A stretch of DNA of 64,000 nucleotides. It comes from Bacillus dicomae (lineage in GTDB: Bacteria > Bacillota > Bacilli > Bacillales > Bacillaceae_G). The stretch is from contig NZ_VHIV01000002.1 of NCBI RefSeq assembly GCF_006494425.1, forward strand, positions 434,001 to 498,000. The letters are read 5' to 3'. A model generated the notes under the pieces. That model searched no databases. It worked only from the letters and a program-made list of their open reading frames with translations, and had not been told where the DNA came from. A program made the position numbers and the translations under genes. Every line of letters starts with the position of its first letter. The stretch's first letter is position 1. Positions 26,849-37,467 of the stretch are shown here, piece by piece.

Positions 26849-28120
26849 ATGTCTATTCAAATCCCACGCGGAACGCAAGATATTCTTCCAGGCACTGTTG
26901 AGTTATGGCAGTATATTGAGGGGCAAGCGCGCGAAATTTGCCGTCGTTACAATTATAAAGAAATTCGTACACCAATTTTTGAACACACTGAGCTATTTTT
27001 ACGTGGTGTTGGTGATACGACAGATATCGTACAAAAAGAAATGTATTCATTCCAAGATCGTGGAGAGCGTAGTTTAACATTACGTCCAGAAGGTACTGCA
27101 CCTGTTGTACGTTCTTACGTTGAAAACAAAATGTTCGGTGACGCAACACAACCAACGAAATTATATTATATCGGTCAAATGTTCCGTTACGAAAGACCGC
27201 AAGCAGGTCGCTATCGTCAATTCGTACAATTCGGTATTGAAGCAATCGGTAGTAACGACCCTGCAATTGATGCAGAAGTAATTGCACTTGCTGTAGAGTT
27301 TTACCGCGGCATGGGCTTGAAAAATATTAAAGTTGTATTAAACAGTTTAGGTGATGCGGCGAGTCGTCAAGCGCACCGTGATGCGTTAATCGCACATTTC
27401 GAGCCACGTATTGGTGAGTTCTGTTCAGATTGTCAATCTCGTTTAGAAAAGAACCCTCTTCGTATTTTAGATTGTAAGAAGGATCGTAACCATGAATTAA
27501 TGGGAACAGCACCATCTATTACAGAATACTTAAACGAAGATTCAGCAGTATACTACGAAAAAGTTCAAGAGTTATTAACGATGATGGACGTTCCATTTGA
27601 AAAAGATCCGAACTTAGTACGTGGTTTAGACTACTACCAACATACTGTTTTTGAAATTATGAGTGAGGCAGAAGGTTTCGGTGCTATCACTACATTAAGC
27701 GGTGGTGGTCGTTATAACGGACTTGTACAAGAAATCGGTGGACCAGAAATGCCAGGTATCGGTTTTGCGATGAGTATTGAACGCTTAATTATGGCGTTAA
27801 AAGCTGAAAACATTGAATTACCAATCGAACATAGCATTGATTGTTACGTTGTAGCGCTTGGTGAAAAAGCAAAAGACCATGCTGCAAAGGTTGCGTTTGA
27901 TCTTCGTAAAGCTGGATTATCAGTTGAAAAAGATTATTTAGATCGCAAAATGAAAGCACAATTTAAATCAGCAGATCGTCTAAAGGCGAAATTTGTAGCT
28001 GTATTAGGGGAAGATGAGCTAGATAAAGGCATCATTAACTTAAAAGATATGGCAACAGGCGAACAAGAAGAAGTAGCATTAGATGTATTTGCTTCATACG
28101 TAGCAGAGAAATTAATATAG
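26849..28120 (+). CDS. hisS: Histidyl-tRNA synthetase
   Basis: Class II synthetase charging tRNA-His. The 423-residue protein starts with [13 protein letters not shown], has motif 2 [23 protein letters not shown] (about 108-130), the HisA-type [14 protein letters not shown] (about 254-267), GGGRYNGL and motif 3 [11 protein letters not shown], and a C-terminal anticodon-binding domain. ATG 26849 follows GAGGAGG; a longer frame upstream runs through the T-box and is not coding. aspS starts 12 bp later. Confidence 0.97.
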   Translation: MSIQIPRGTQDILPGTVELWQYIEGQAREICRRYNYKEIRTPIFEHTELFLRGVGDTTDIVQKEMYSFQDRGERSLTLRPEGTAPVVRSYVENKMFGDATQPTKLYYIGQMFRYERPQAGRYRQFVQFGIEAIGSNDPAIDAEVIALAVEFYRGMGLKNIKVVLNSLGDAASRQAHRDALIAHFEPRIGEFCSDCQSRLEKNPLRILDCKKDRNHELMGTAPSITEYLNEDSAVYYEKVQELLTMMDVPFEKDPNLVRGLDYYQHTVFEIMSEAEGFGAITTLSGGGRYNGLVQEIGGPEMPGIGFAMSIERLIMALKAENIELPIEHSIDCYVVALGEKAKDHAAKVAFDLRKAGLSVEKDYLDRKMKAQFKSADRLKAKFVAVLGEDELDKGIINLKDMATGEQEEVALDVFASYVAEKLI

Positions 28121-28132
28121 GGGGAACTTACA

Positions 28133-29908
28133 GTGGCTGAAAGAACACATGCATGTGGAAAAGTAACAGTAGAAGCAGTTGGACAAACAGTTCAATTAAA
28201 AGGTTGGGTACAAAAACGCCGTGACTTAGGTGGATTAATCTTTATCGACTTACGTGACCGTACAGGTATCGTACAAGTTGTATTTAACCCAGAAACATCG
28301 AAAGAAGCGCTAGAAGTAGCAGAAACAATTCGTAGCGAATACGTATTACACGTAGAAGGTACAGTTGTTGAGCGTGGTGAAGGCGCAATTAATGACAATA
28401 TGGCAACAGGTCGTATTGAAGTACAAGCAACGAAAGTAAATGTATTAAATGCAGCGAAAACAACGCCAATCATTATTGCTGATGATACAGATGCATCAGA
28501 AGATGTGCGTTTAAAATATCGTTATTTAGACTTACGTCGTCCTGTAATGTTTAACACATTCAAAATGCGTCATGACGTAACGAAAACAATTCGTAACTTC
28601 TTAGACACAGAAGAGTTCTTAGAAGTAGAAACGCCAATTTTAACGAAGAGCACACCAGAAGGAGCTCGTGACTATTTAGTACCAAGCCGTGTACATGATG
28701 GTGAATTCTATGCATTACCACAGTCTCCACAGCTATTTAAACAGCTTCTTATGGTCGGCGGATTTGAGCGTTACTATCAAGTAGCACGTTGTTTCCGTGA
28801 CGAAGATTTACGTGCGGACCGTCAACCTGAATTCACGCAAATCGATATTGAAGCTTCATTCTTAACACAAGATGAAATTTTAGATATGATGGAGCGCATG
28901 ATGACGAAAGTTATGAAGGATGCGAAAGGTGTAGAAGTGAGTGCACCGTTCCCTCGTATGAAATATGCTGATGCAATGGCTCGTTACGGTTCTGATAAGC
29001 CAGATACACGCTTTGAAATGGAACTAACAGACTTATCTGAGTTTGCTGCAGGTTGTGGATTTAAAGTGTTTACAAGTGCTGTAGAAAGCGGCGGACAAGT
29101 AAAAGCAATTAATGCAAAAGGTGCTGCGAGCAAATACTCTCGTAAAGATATCGATGCATTAACTGAATTTGTAAAAGTATACGGTGCAAAAGGTTTAGCT
29201 TGGCTTAAAGTGGAAGAAGACGGCTTAAAAGGACCAATCGCGAAATTCTTCGGTGAAGAAGATGCAAACGTGTTAATGACTACATTAGAAGCTACTGCTG
29301 GTGACTTATTACTATTCGTAGCAGATAAGAAGAGCGTTGTTGCAGACAGCTTAGGTGCACTTCGTTTACGTCTAGGTAAAGAACTTGAGTTAATTGACGA
29401 AAGTAAATTTAACTTCTTATGGGTAACGGATTGGCCACTTCTTGAGTACGATGAAGATGCAGATCGTTACTTCGCAGCTCACCACCCATTCACAATGCCA
29501 TTCCGTGAAGACGTTGAGCTATTAGAAACAGCACCAGAAAAAGCACGTGCACAAGCATATGACCTTGTATTAAATGGTTATGAGCTTGGTGGTGGATCAC
29601 TTCGTATTTACGAGCGTGACGTACAAGAAAAAATGTTCAAAGCACTTGGATTCTCACAAGAAGAAGCGCAAGAGCAATTCGGCTTCTTATTAGAAGCATT
29701 CGAATACGGTACGCCACCACACGGCGGTATCGCATTAGGCTTAGACCGTCTTGTTATGTTACTTGCAGGCCGTACAAACCTTCGTGATACAATTGCATTC
29801 CCGAAAACAGCAAGCGCAAGCTGCCTATTAACAGAAGCTCCAAGCCCAGTTGCAGAAGCACAGCTTGACGAGTTAAACTTAAAATTAAGCTTAAAAGAAG
29901 AGAAGTAA
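28133..29908 (+). CDS. aspS: Aspartyl-tRNA synthetase
   Basis: Class II synthetase of 591 residues: N-terminal OB anticodon domain with [24 protein letters not shown] (about 19-42), motif 2 [22 protein letters not shown] (about 216-237), a bacterial GAD insertion, and motif 3 [11 protein letters not shown] (about 529-539). The GTG start follows GGGGAAC. It is co-transcribed with hisS under the T-box. Whether it makes Asp-tRNA only or also feeds Asn-tRNA amidation depends on genes outside the window. Confidence 0.97.
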   Translation: MAERTHACGKVTVEAVGQTVQLKGWVQKRRDLGGLIFIDLRDRTGIVQVVFNPETSKEALEVAETIRSEYVLHVEGTVVERGEGAINDNMATGRIEVQATKVNVLNAAKTTPIIIADDTDASEDVRLKYRYLDLRRPVMFNTFKMRHDVTKTIRNFLDTEEFLEVETPILTKSTPEGARDYLVPSRVHDGEFYALPQSPQLFKQLLMVGGFERYYQVARCFRDEDLRADRQPEFTQIDIEASFLTQDEILDMMERMMTKVMKDAKGVEVSAPFPRMKYADAMARYGSDKPDTRFEMELTDLSEFAAGCGFKVFTSAVESGGQVKAINAKGAASKYSRKDIDALTEFVKVYGAKGLAWLKVEEDGLKGPIAKFFGEEDANVLMTTLEATAGDLLLFVADKKSVVADSLGALRLRLGKELELIDESKFNFLWVTDWPLLEYDEDADRYFAAHHPFTMPFREDVELLETAPEKARAQAYDLVLNGYELGGGSLRIYERDVQEKMFKALGFSQEEAQEQFGFLLEAFEYGTPPHGGIALGLDRLVMLLAGRTNLRDTIAFPKTASASCLLTEAPSPVAEAQLDELNLKLSLKEEK

Positions 29909-29912
29909 GAAT

Positions 29913-29953
29913 AAAGTCTAGATGGTTATACTATAGCCGTCTAGACTTTTTTT
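29913..29953 (+). terminator. Terminator of hisS-aspS
   Basis: AAAGTCTAGATGGTTATA pairs with TATAGCCGTCTAGACTTT and is followed by a T run. Confidence 0.9.
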
Positions 29954-29961
29954 GAGAGATT

Positions 29962-30039
29962 GTTTAAAAAGCCTGGTTTAGAGGGCGGGTGCATTTCATC
30001 GTTACGTATGCTCGGCCCTCTAAATCCTCCTTTTTAAAC
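29962..30039. repeat. 78-nt imperfect inverted repeat between aspS and tcdA
   Basis: Outer arms GTTTAAAAAG / CTTTTTAAAC (10 bp), a 3x3 internal loop, then GGTTTAGAGGGC / GCCCTCTAAATC (12 bp with one G-U) and an inner GCAT/ATGC stem with a 13-nt loop. No coding potential. B. subtilis has 6S RNA (bsrA) in the aspS-yrvM gap, but this short element does not look like 6S RNA. Confidence 0.7.
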
Positions 30040-30191
30040 GTATACTTGGGAAGAACTAAAATCCGGTTTACACTATGTTTTTATGCTCGAAATATGTATT
30101 TTTAGGAATTCTATAACTTTTTCTATACAAATAGTCGGAAAAACGCTAGAATACATGGTAGACCATTTTTGTAATAGGAGTGTAGAGCTGA

Positions 30192-30959
30192 ATGTTACAT
30201 CAATTTTCACGTAATGAATTAGCCTTCGGTAAAGAAGGACTTGAAATATTAAAAAATAGTACAGTCGGTATTTTAGGAATTGGCGGTGTAGGATCATTTT
30301 CGGCAGAGGCGTTAGCACGTTCTGGCGTAGGGCGTCTCGTATTAGTTGATAAAGACGTTGTAGATATTACAAACGTAAACCGTCAAATTCACGCGTTAGT
30401 ATCTACTGTAGGACGTTCAAAAGTAGAATTAATGAAAGAGCGTATTGCAGACATTAATCCAGAGTGTGAAGTAATTGGACTAGAAATGTTTTATACCGAT
30501 GAAACATATGAAGAGTTCTTCAAACATGGCTTGGATTTTGTAGTAGATGCATCTGATACGATTACGTTCAAAATTCATTTAATTAAACAATGCTTACGTC
30601 GCAAAATTAAAATTATCTCATGTATGGGTGCAGCAAATAAAATGGACCCAACTCGTTTCCGTATTGCAGACATCTCTAAAACACATACAGATCCAATTGC
30701 GAAAGTCATTCGTACGAAGCTTCGTAAAGAGGGTATTAAAAAAGGTGTAAAAGTTGTCTTCTCTGACGAAAACCCAATCGTAATTCGCGAAGAAGTACGT
30801 AAAGAAATTGTACCAGATGAAAATGCAAAAATTCGTAAAGCGAAATTACCACCTTCATCAAATGCATTCGTACCATCTGTGGCAGGCTTAATTATGGCAA
30901 GTCACGTTGTACGTGAACGTATTAAAAACGTAGAAGTGAAGCGTGTAGGACAAGAATAA
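30192..30959 (+). CDS. tcdA: tRNA threonylcarbamoyladenosine dehydratase (TcdA/YrvM)
   Basis: ATP-dependent E1-like enzyme that cyclises t6A37 to ct6A in ANN-decoding tRNAs. The 255-residue protein has the nucleotide-binding GIGGVGSFSAEALARSGVGRLVLVDKD (about 31-57), the VNRQIHALVSTVGRSKVE segment, and ISCMGAANKMDPTRF (about 142-156). AGGAGTG precedes the ATG. B. subtilis yrvM occupies the same position after aspS. Confidence 0.9.
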   Translation: MLHQFSRNELAFGKEGLEILKNSTVGILGIGGVGSFSAEALARSGVGRLVLVDKDVVDITNVNRQIHALVSTVGRSKVELMKERIADINPECEVIGLEMFYTDETYEEFFKHGLDFVVDASDTITFKIHLIKQCLRRKIKIISCMGAANKMDPTRFRIADISKTHTDPIAKVIRTKLRKEGIKKGVKVVFSDENPIVIREEVRKEIVPDENAKIRKAKLPPSSNAFVPSVAGLIMASHVVRERIKNVEVKRVGQE

Positions 30960-30963
30960 AGTG

Positions 30964-30998
30964 AAAGCATATATCCATTTCGGATGTATGCTTTTTTA
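30964..30998 (+). terminator. Terminator of tcdA
   Basis: AAAGCATATATCC / GGATGTATGCTTT stem with TTTTTT tail. Confidence 0.88.
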
Positions 30999-31082
30999 TG
31001 TGTACTAAAGAAATATGGATATTTGCATTACTACTAGTTCAAATGTAAGCAAAGCTAGTAAGTAATGATCATATTTATCTGA

Positions 31083-31238
31083 TTTATCCCGCTTTAACGG
31101 GCAGTAAGACCCCCACCTTAAAATCCAGCGGAAGCAAAGAAGTTAGGTGGGGGATCAACTGTCCGTAAAAGTCCGATTGGTTCAACTAATAATCAGTGGG
31201 GGATGAACAAAACCCCACTGATTAAAGTTTCACTTTAT
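31083..31238 (+). mobile_element. bcr1-type non-coding repeat (MITE-like)
   Basis: A 156-bp element bounded by direct TTTAT copies at 31083-31087 and 31234-31238. Inside are two conserved hairpins: CCCCCACCT with AGGTGGGGG, and AATCAGTGGGG with CCCCACTGATT. Length, the TTTAT ends and the CCCGC...GGGCAGTAAGAC start match my memory of bcr1, a chromosomal repeat confined to the B. cereus group. It encodes no protein and would need a transposase in trans. The rest of the gap 30960-31612 holds the terminators listed and one small possible ORF. Confidence 0.88.
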
Positions 31239-31338
31239 AGGCGGACGTCTTTTTTAAACTGTTAATGGTGAAAAGAGCTAAAGTTAGGGCGAGAACACCG
31301 AGTGTTATTTTGAAGACTATTAATGAAATAGTAACCAT
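31222..31338 (-). CDS. Possible 38-residue single-TM small protein ending inside bcr1
   Basis: The frame reads MVTISLIVFKITLGVLAL then TLALFTINSLKKTSAYKVKL: one hydrophobic helix (about 4-26) followed by a basic tail. AAGGGAG abuts the ATG directly on the minus strand, which is closer than usual, so translation is uncertain. The last five codons and the TAA stop come from the bcr1 element, implying that the insertion replaced the original C terminus. No similar protein is recalled. Confidence 0.45.
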   Translation of the reverse strand: MVTISLIVFKITLGVLALTLALFTINSLKKTSAYKVKL

Positions 31339-31568
31339 CTCCCTTTGTATAAATGTTTATAGTAACATTTAAGTGGGGAACATCCAATTATTTCCTTTTG
31401 TTTCCTTGTGTGAACTTAAGGTTTATTGTTGTGAATTTTTGTCGGTAAATCGATATTCCTTGTCGAATCGTTGATATATTGTAAGTTATGATAGATATAT
31501 TGGAAAAATCGTCGATATAATTTCATTTACCAACACATGTACACACGCATAATGTTTATCAAAGAAAT

Positions 31569-31612
31569 AAACAGGGATGTCACTTAATCAAAAAAAAGTG
31601 ACCTCCCTGTTT
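31569..31612. terminator. Terminator downstream of the RsfA-type gene
   Basis: AAACAGGGATGTCACTT / AAGTGACCTCCCTGTTT, 17-bp stem with one mismatch and an A/T-rich loop, active for the minus-strand gene. Confidence 0.85.
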
Positions 31613-32254
31613 TTAATTTTCTGCAGAATATATAATATCTAAATTTCCATTTTGATCTGTTTTAAAAATCGGAGCGATCTGTTCTTCTTGTTCTTCAACC
31701 GAAACGAGTTTTCGAGCACGGTCCATAATTCTAACAAGCATTGCATAATCTTCTTCAATTGCTTGTTGTTTTTTTGAAAGTACAGCTAATTTTGCTTCAA
31801 GTTCATGATTCGTTTTTTGCAAGGAAGTGAGCTGAGATTGTAATACGTCATTTTCAGTTTGTAACATTGCGAGTGAAGGGTTGGTATGCTCTAAGTTTTG
31901 CAAAAATGAGATGACACTTTGCATTGTAAGTTCTTGTTTACTTGGCGTAATATCTTCTGAAAACTCGGCATCGATTACGATTTGTTTCGTTTTCGTGAAA
32001 TGATCTTTTTCTATTTTAGCTTCAGAACGTTTTAATTCTTTACGTTGTTTTTTCGCAAGTTGCACTGCATCTTCGTAATTTGGCCTTACTTCAGCATTCC
32101 ATCTAAAGCCACAAGCTGCTGAAGTACGGTTCAATGCATCGCCAACTTCATCGAATGCTTTTATTTGTGTACTGCCGCTGCGAATATGTCGTAAAACAGT
32201 TTCTGCTAAAAGGAGATCGTCTTCTTTTGTCCATGCATCTTGACGTGTTTTCAT
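31613..32254 (-). CDS. RsfA-family prespore-type transcription factor
   Basis: The 213-residue protein has an N-terminal Myb/SANT-like DNA-binding domain (DAWTKEDDLLLAETVLRHIRSGSTQIKAFDEVGDAL, then RTSAACGFRWN), a basic linker, and a C-terminal coiled coil (about 125-180, with LQTENDVLQSQLTSLQKTNHELEAKLAVL). RsfA in B. subtilis modulates sigma-F-dependent forespore genes; bacilli carry several paralogues, so this copy need not be RsfA itself. The ATG at 32254 is 8 bp after GGAGG; an earlier in-frame ATG contains that site. It may be co-transcribed with rarA, 37 bp upstream. Confidence 0.85.
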   Translation of the reverse strand: MKTRQDAWTKEDDLLLAETVLRHIRSGSTQIKAFDEVGDALNRTSAACGFRWNAEVRPNYEDAVQLAKKQRKELKRSEAKIEKDHFTKTKQIVIDAEFSEDITPSKQELTMQSVISFLQNLEHTNPSLAMLQTENDVLQSQLTSLQKTNHELEAKLAVLSKKQQAIEEDYAMLVRIMDRARKLVSVEEQEEQIAPIFKTDQNGNLDIIYSAEN

Positions 32255-32291
32255 AAGCGAAGCCTCCATAATGGTGACGTTTTCGCTTATG

Positions 32292-33578
32292 TTACCCTTT
32301 ATTTTTCATTTTATTCGAACTTTGTAATCTTTCATATACAGTAGAAAGTGCTTGTTCAAATTTCCCTGTCGTTTTCGGTTTATAATATTGCTTGTTTTTT
32401 ATTTTATCAGGTAAGTATTGTTGTTGTACCCACCCGTTTGGATGGTCGTGTGGATATAAGTATCCAATGCCTCTTCCAAGTGCCTCTGCCCCTTTGTAAT
32501 GACTATCTTTTAAATGACTTGGAATGTCGCCTGTTTGCCCGTTACGTAAATCGTGTAGTGCAGCATCAAGAGCTTTATAAGCTGAGTTTGATTTTGGTGA
32601 TAGGCAAAGTTCGATAACAGCATTTGCAAGTGGTATGCGTGCCTCTGGGAACCCAACTCGTTCAGCTGATTCTATAGCTGCCAATGTACGCGGTCCAGCT
32701 TGCGGGCTGGCAAGTCCAATATCTTCATATGCCATAATAAGAAGACGTCTACCAATGCTTTGTAAATCACCAGCTTCAATAAGACGTGCTAAATAGTGAA
32801 GTGCTGCATTTACATCACTTCCGCGCACCGATTTTTGAAATGCCGATAATACGTCATAATGAGCATCTCCGCCTTTGTCATGAACGAAGCTCTTTTTTTG
32901 TAAGCATTCTTCGGCGATTTCTAGCGTGATTTCCGCAGCTTTGTCATCAGTTGTAAAGCTAGATAAAACTGCTAGTTCAAGTGCATTATAAGCGGAACGC
33001 ATATCTCCGCCTGATGCATTTGCGAAGTGATGTAATGCTTCAGGCGTAACAGTTACATCATATTCCTCAAGACCTTTTTCTTTATCTTCAAGTGCTCGTT
33101 TTAAGCCAATTAAAAGATCGTCTTCTGTTAATGCGTGTAATTCGAAGATTTGACACCGACTTCGAATAGCAGAATTAATAGCATGGAATGGATTACTCGT
33201 CGTTGCACCGATTAAAGTAAGAAGCCCGCTTTCTAAATGAGGTAATAGAAAATCCTGTTTTGCTTTATCTAGACGGTGTACTTCATCTAAAATTAAAACG
33301 AGGTGTCGATGCATCTTTGCCTCTTGTACGACAACTTCCATATCTTTTTTATTGTGAGTAACAGCGTTTAATAGGCGAAAAGGGGTTCCGGTACTTCCTG
33401 CAATTGCGCTCGCGATGGATGTTTTTCCAGTGCCTGGAGGGCCATATAAAATCATAGATTGAAAATGATTTGCTTGGACCATTCGCCATAAAATTTTTCC
33501 TTCACCAACTAAATGTTGTTGTCCGATAATTTCTTGAATATTTGTAGGGCGCATTCGATGTGCGAGTGGTTGTTTCAT
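32292..33578 (-). CDS. rarA: Replication-associated recombination protein A (RarA/MgsA)
   Basis: AAA+ clamp-loader-like ATPase acting at stalled forks. The 428-residue protein has Walker A GPPGTGKTS (about 52-60), Walker B LILDEVHRLDKAKQDFLLPHLESG, sensor 1 GATTSNPF, the arginine finger in SAIRSRC, and the C-terminal tetramerisation/Mg2+-ATPase region (DIGLASPQA, GYLYPHDHPNGWV). ATG 33578 follows AAGGGAGACGG; upstream in-frame codons run into low-complexity AT-rich DNA. B. subtilis yrvN sits at the same place. Confidence 0.94.
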   Translation of the reverse strand: MKQPLAHRMRPTNIQEIIGQQHLVGEGKILWRMVQANHFQSMILYGPPGTGKTSIASAIAGSTGTPFRLLNAVTHNKKDMEVVVQEAKMHRHLVLILDEVHRLDKAKQDFLLPHLESGLLTLIGATTSNPFHAINSAIRSRCQIFELHALTEDDLLIGLKRALEDKEKGLEEYDVTVTPEALHHFANASGGDMRSAYNALELAVLSSFTTDDKAAEITLEIAEECLQKKSFVHDKGGDAHYDVLSAFQKSVRGSDVNAALHYLARLIEAGDLQSIGRRLLIMAYEDIGLASPQAGPRTLAAIESAERVGFPEARIPLANAVIELCLSPKSNSAYKALDAALHDLRNGQTGDIPSHLKDSHYKGAEALGRGIGYLYPHDHPNGWVQQQYLPDKIKNKQYYKPKTTGKFEQALSTVYERLQSSNKMKNKG

Positions 33579-33870
33579 TTTTACCGTCTCCCTTAATGTA
33601 TAATCTCTTTCTATCGTATCATTTTTTTTAGTGGAATTTGAAATAGGATGCTGTTTTGTGGGAAAAATGAATATAAATATTTTCATTTTTCTTTCAATTG
33701 TAATAATTTCCGAGTTTTTCAATGTGATTTTATGTTATCATTTTGATACACAAGTTGAAATTTCTTATAATACTATATTATGCTATAATTTCATAGGATT
33801 TTAAATTGTGTTCTTTTATAAATAAGATATAACCAATAGAAGTGAAAATTTGAAAAGAGGTGCAAAATAG

Positions 33871-34287
33871 ATGAAGATTTCAACGAAAGGCCGCTACGGC
33901 TTAACAATTATGATCGATCTTGCAAAAAAGTTTGGTGAAGGTCCGATTTCATTAAAATCAATTGCGCAGGCACATGACTTATCGGAACATTACTTAGAGC
34001 AATTAATTTCACCACTTCGTAATGCTCGTCTAGTAAAGAGTACGCGCGGGGCATATGGCGGATATGTATTATCTGATCAGCCAGCTAACATTACAGCTGG
34101 GGATGTAATCCGTGTATTAGAGGGTCCGATTAGCGTTGTAGAAATGATAGAAGAAGAAGAACCAGCACAACGCCAATTATGGATGCGTGTTCGTGATGCG
34201 GTGCAAGAAGTGTTAGATAGTACAACGTTAGAAGATTTAGTACGTTATGAGGAAGAAAATCACGGGGGCTATATGTTTTACATTTAA
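33871..34287 (+). CDS. cymR: Rrf2-family cysteine metabolism repressor CymR
   Basis: Master repressor of sulfur uptake and cysteine synthesis in B. subtilis, acting as a complex with CysK when cysteine is plentiful. The 138-residue protein has the Rrf2 winged helix MKISTKGRYGLTIMIDLAKKFG, SLKSIAQAHDLSEHYLEQLISPLRNARLVKSTRGAYGGYVL. It contains no cysteine, so it cannot ligate an Fe-S cluster like IscR. AAGAGGTGC precedes the ATG. iscS and mnmA follow, and its likely target operon yrrT-mtnN-mccA-mccB begins 21 kb downstream in this window. Confidence 0.92.
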   Translation: MKISTKGRYGLTIMIDLAKKFGEGPISLKSIAQAHDLSEHYLEQLISPLRNARLVKSTRGAYGGYVLSDQPANITAGDVIRVLEGPISVVEMIEEEEPAQRQLWMRVRDAVQEVLDSTTLEDLVRYEEENHGGYMFYI

Positions 34288-34322
34288 TTCCTTGTGAAAC
34301 GATTTGGAAAGAAGGAGATTTA

Positions 34323-36600
<2,278 letters not shown>

Positions 36601-36605
36601 AACGA

Positions 36606-36642
36606 GAAGCCTCTACCGATTCGCGGTTAGAGGTTTCTTTTA
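36606..36642 (+). terminator. Terminator of cymR-iscS-mnmA
   Basis: GAAGCCTCTACCG / CGGTTAGAGGTTTC stem followed by TTTT. Confidence 0.85.
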
Positions 36643-36710
36643 CATAAGGCGAATTTTCGTTCGCTTAGAAAATACATTCTTTGTTATAATTTGTTGTAGA
36701 GGTGAAGGAC

Positions 36711-37370
36711 ATGTCAAACAAACTTGAAACAGGTATTCAATATATGCAAGAAGGAAACTGGGAAGAAGCTGCTAAAAATTTCACAGAAGCAATCGAAGAA
36801 AATCCGAAAGATGCGCTTGGATACATTAATTTTGCGAACTTATTAGATGTACTAGGTGACAGTGAGAGAGCAGTTTTATTTTATAAACGTGCATTAGAGC
36901 TAGATGATAAATCTGCGGCTGCTTATTACGGATTAGGAAATGTATATTACGGTCAAGAGCAATTCGCAGAGGCGAAAGCTGTATTTGAACAAGCGATGCA
37001 AGCTGGATTACAATCAGCTGATGTAACATTTATGCTAGGTATTACACATGTGCAACTTGGAAACGATCGTCTTGCACTACCATTTTTGCAAAGAGCAACA
37101 GAATTAGATGAAAATGATGTAGAGGCTGTATTCCAGTGCGGACTTTGCTTTGCTCGATTAGAACATATTCAAGAGGCGAAACCTTATTTTGAAAAGGTAT
37201 TAGAAATGGATGAAGAGCATGCAGATGCCTATTATAATTTAGGTGTTGCGTACGTATTTGAAGAAAATAACGAGAAGGCTCTTGCTTTATTTAAGAAAGC
37301 AACTGACATTCAGCCGGATCACTTTTTAGCTGGTAATGGTGTTCGTTTATTAGAGCAAGAAGCTGAATAA
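36711..37370 (+). CDS. yrrB: TPR-repeat protein YrrB
   Basis: The 219-residue protein consists almost entirely of about six tetratricopeptide repeats (for example AAAYYGLGNVYYGQEQFAEAKAVFEQAMQ and ADAYYNLGVAYVFEENNEKALALFKKA). TPRs mediate protein contacts; the B. subtilis orthologue lies in the same place and has been proposed to link functions encoded by neighbouring genes, without proof. ATG 36711 follows AGAGGTGAAGG; TATAAT at 36685-36690 may be its -10. Confidence 0.85.
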   Translation: MSNKLETGIQYMQEGNWEEAAKNFTEAIEENPKDALGYINFANLLDVLGDSERAVLFYKRALELDDKSAAAYYGLGNVYYGQEQFAEAKAVFEQAMQAGLQSADVTFMLGITHVQLGNDRLALPFLQRATELDENDVEAVFQCGLCFARLEHIQEAKPYFEKVLEMDEEHADAYYNLGVAYVFEENNEKALALFKKATDIQPDHFLAGNGVRLLEQEAE

Positions 37371-37383
37371 GATGAACATATAG

Positions 37384-37438
37384 TTTAATGGGTAGTTATC
37401 CCTCATCTAAAGAGGTGGGGGATGTACTGCTCATTAAA
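37384..37438 (+). repeat. bcr1-like RNA hairpin between yrrB and recD2
   Basis: A 25-nt 5' arm (37384-37408) and a 26-nt 3' arm (37413-37438) pair at every position except one bulge, using several G-U pairs, around an AAAG loop. The 3' arm AGGTGGGGGAT plus ACTG echoes the first hairpin of the bcr1 element at 31.1 kb. It ends about 20 bp before the recD2 ribosome-binding site. Confidence 0.7.
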
Positions 37439-37467
37439 GTGAAAAGAATTCGGAAAGGAGAGGAAAG

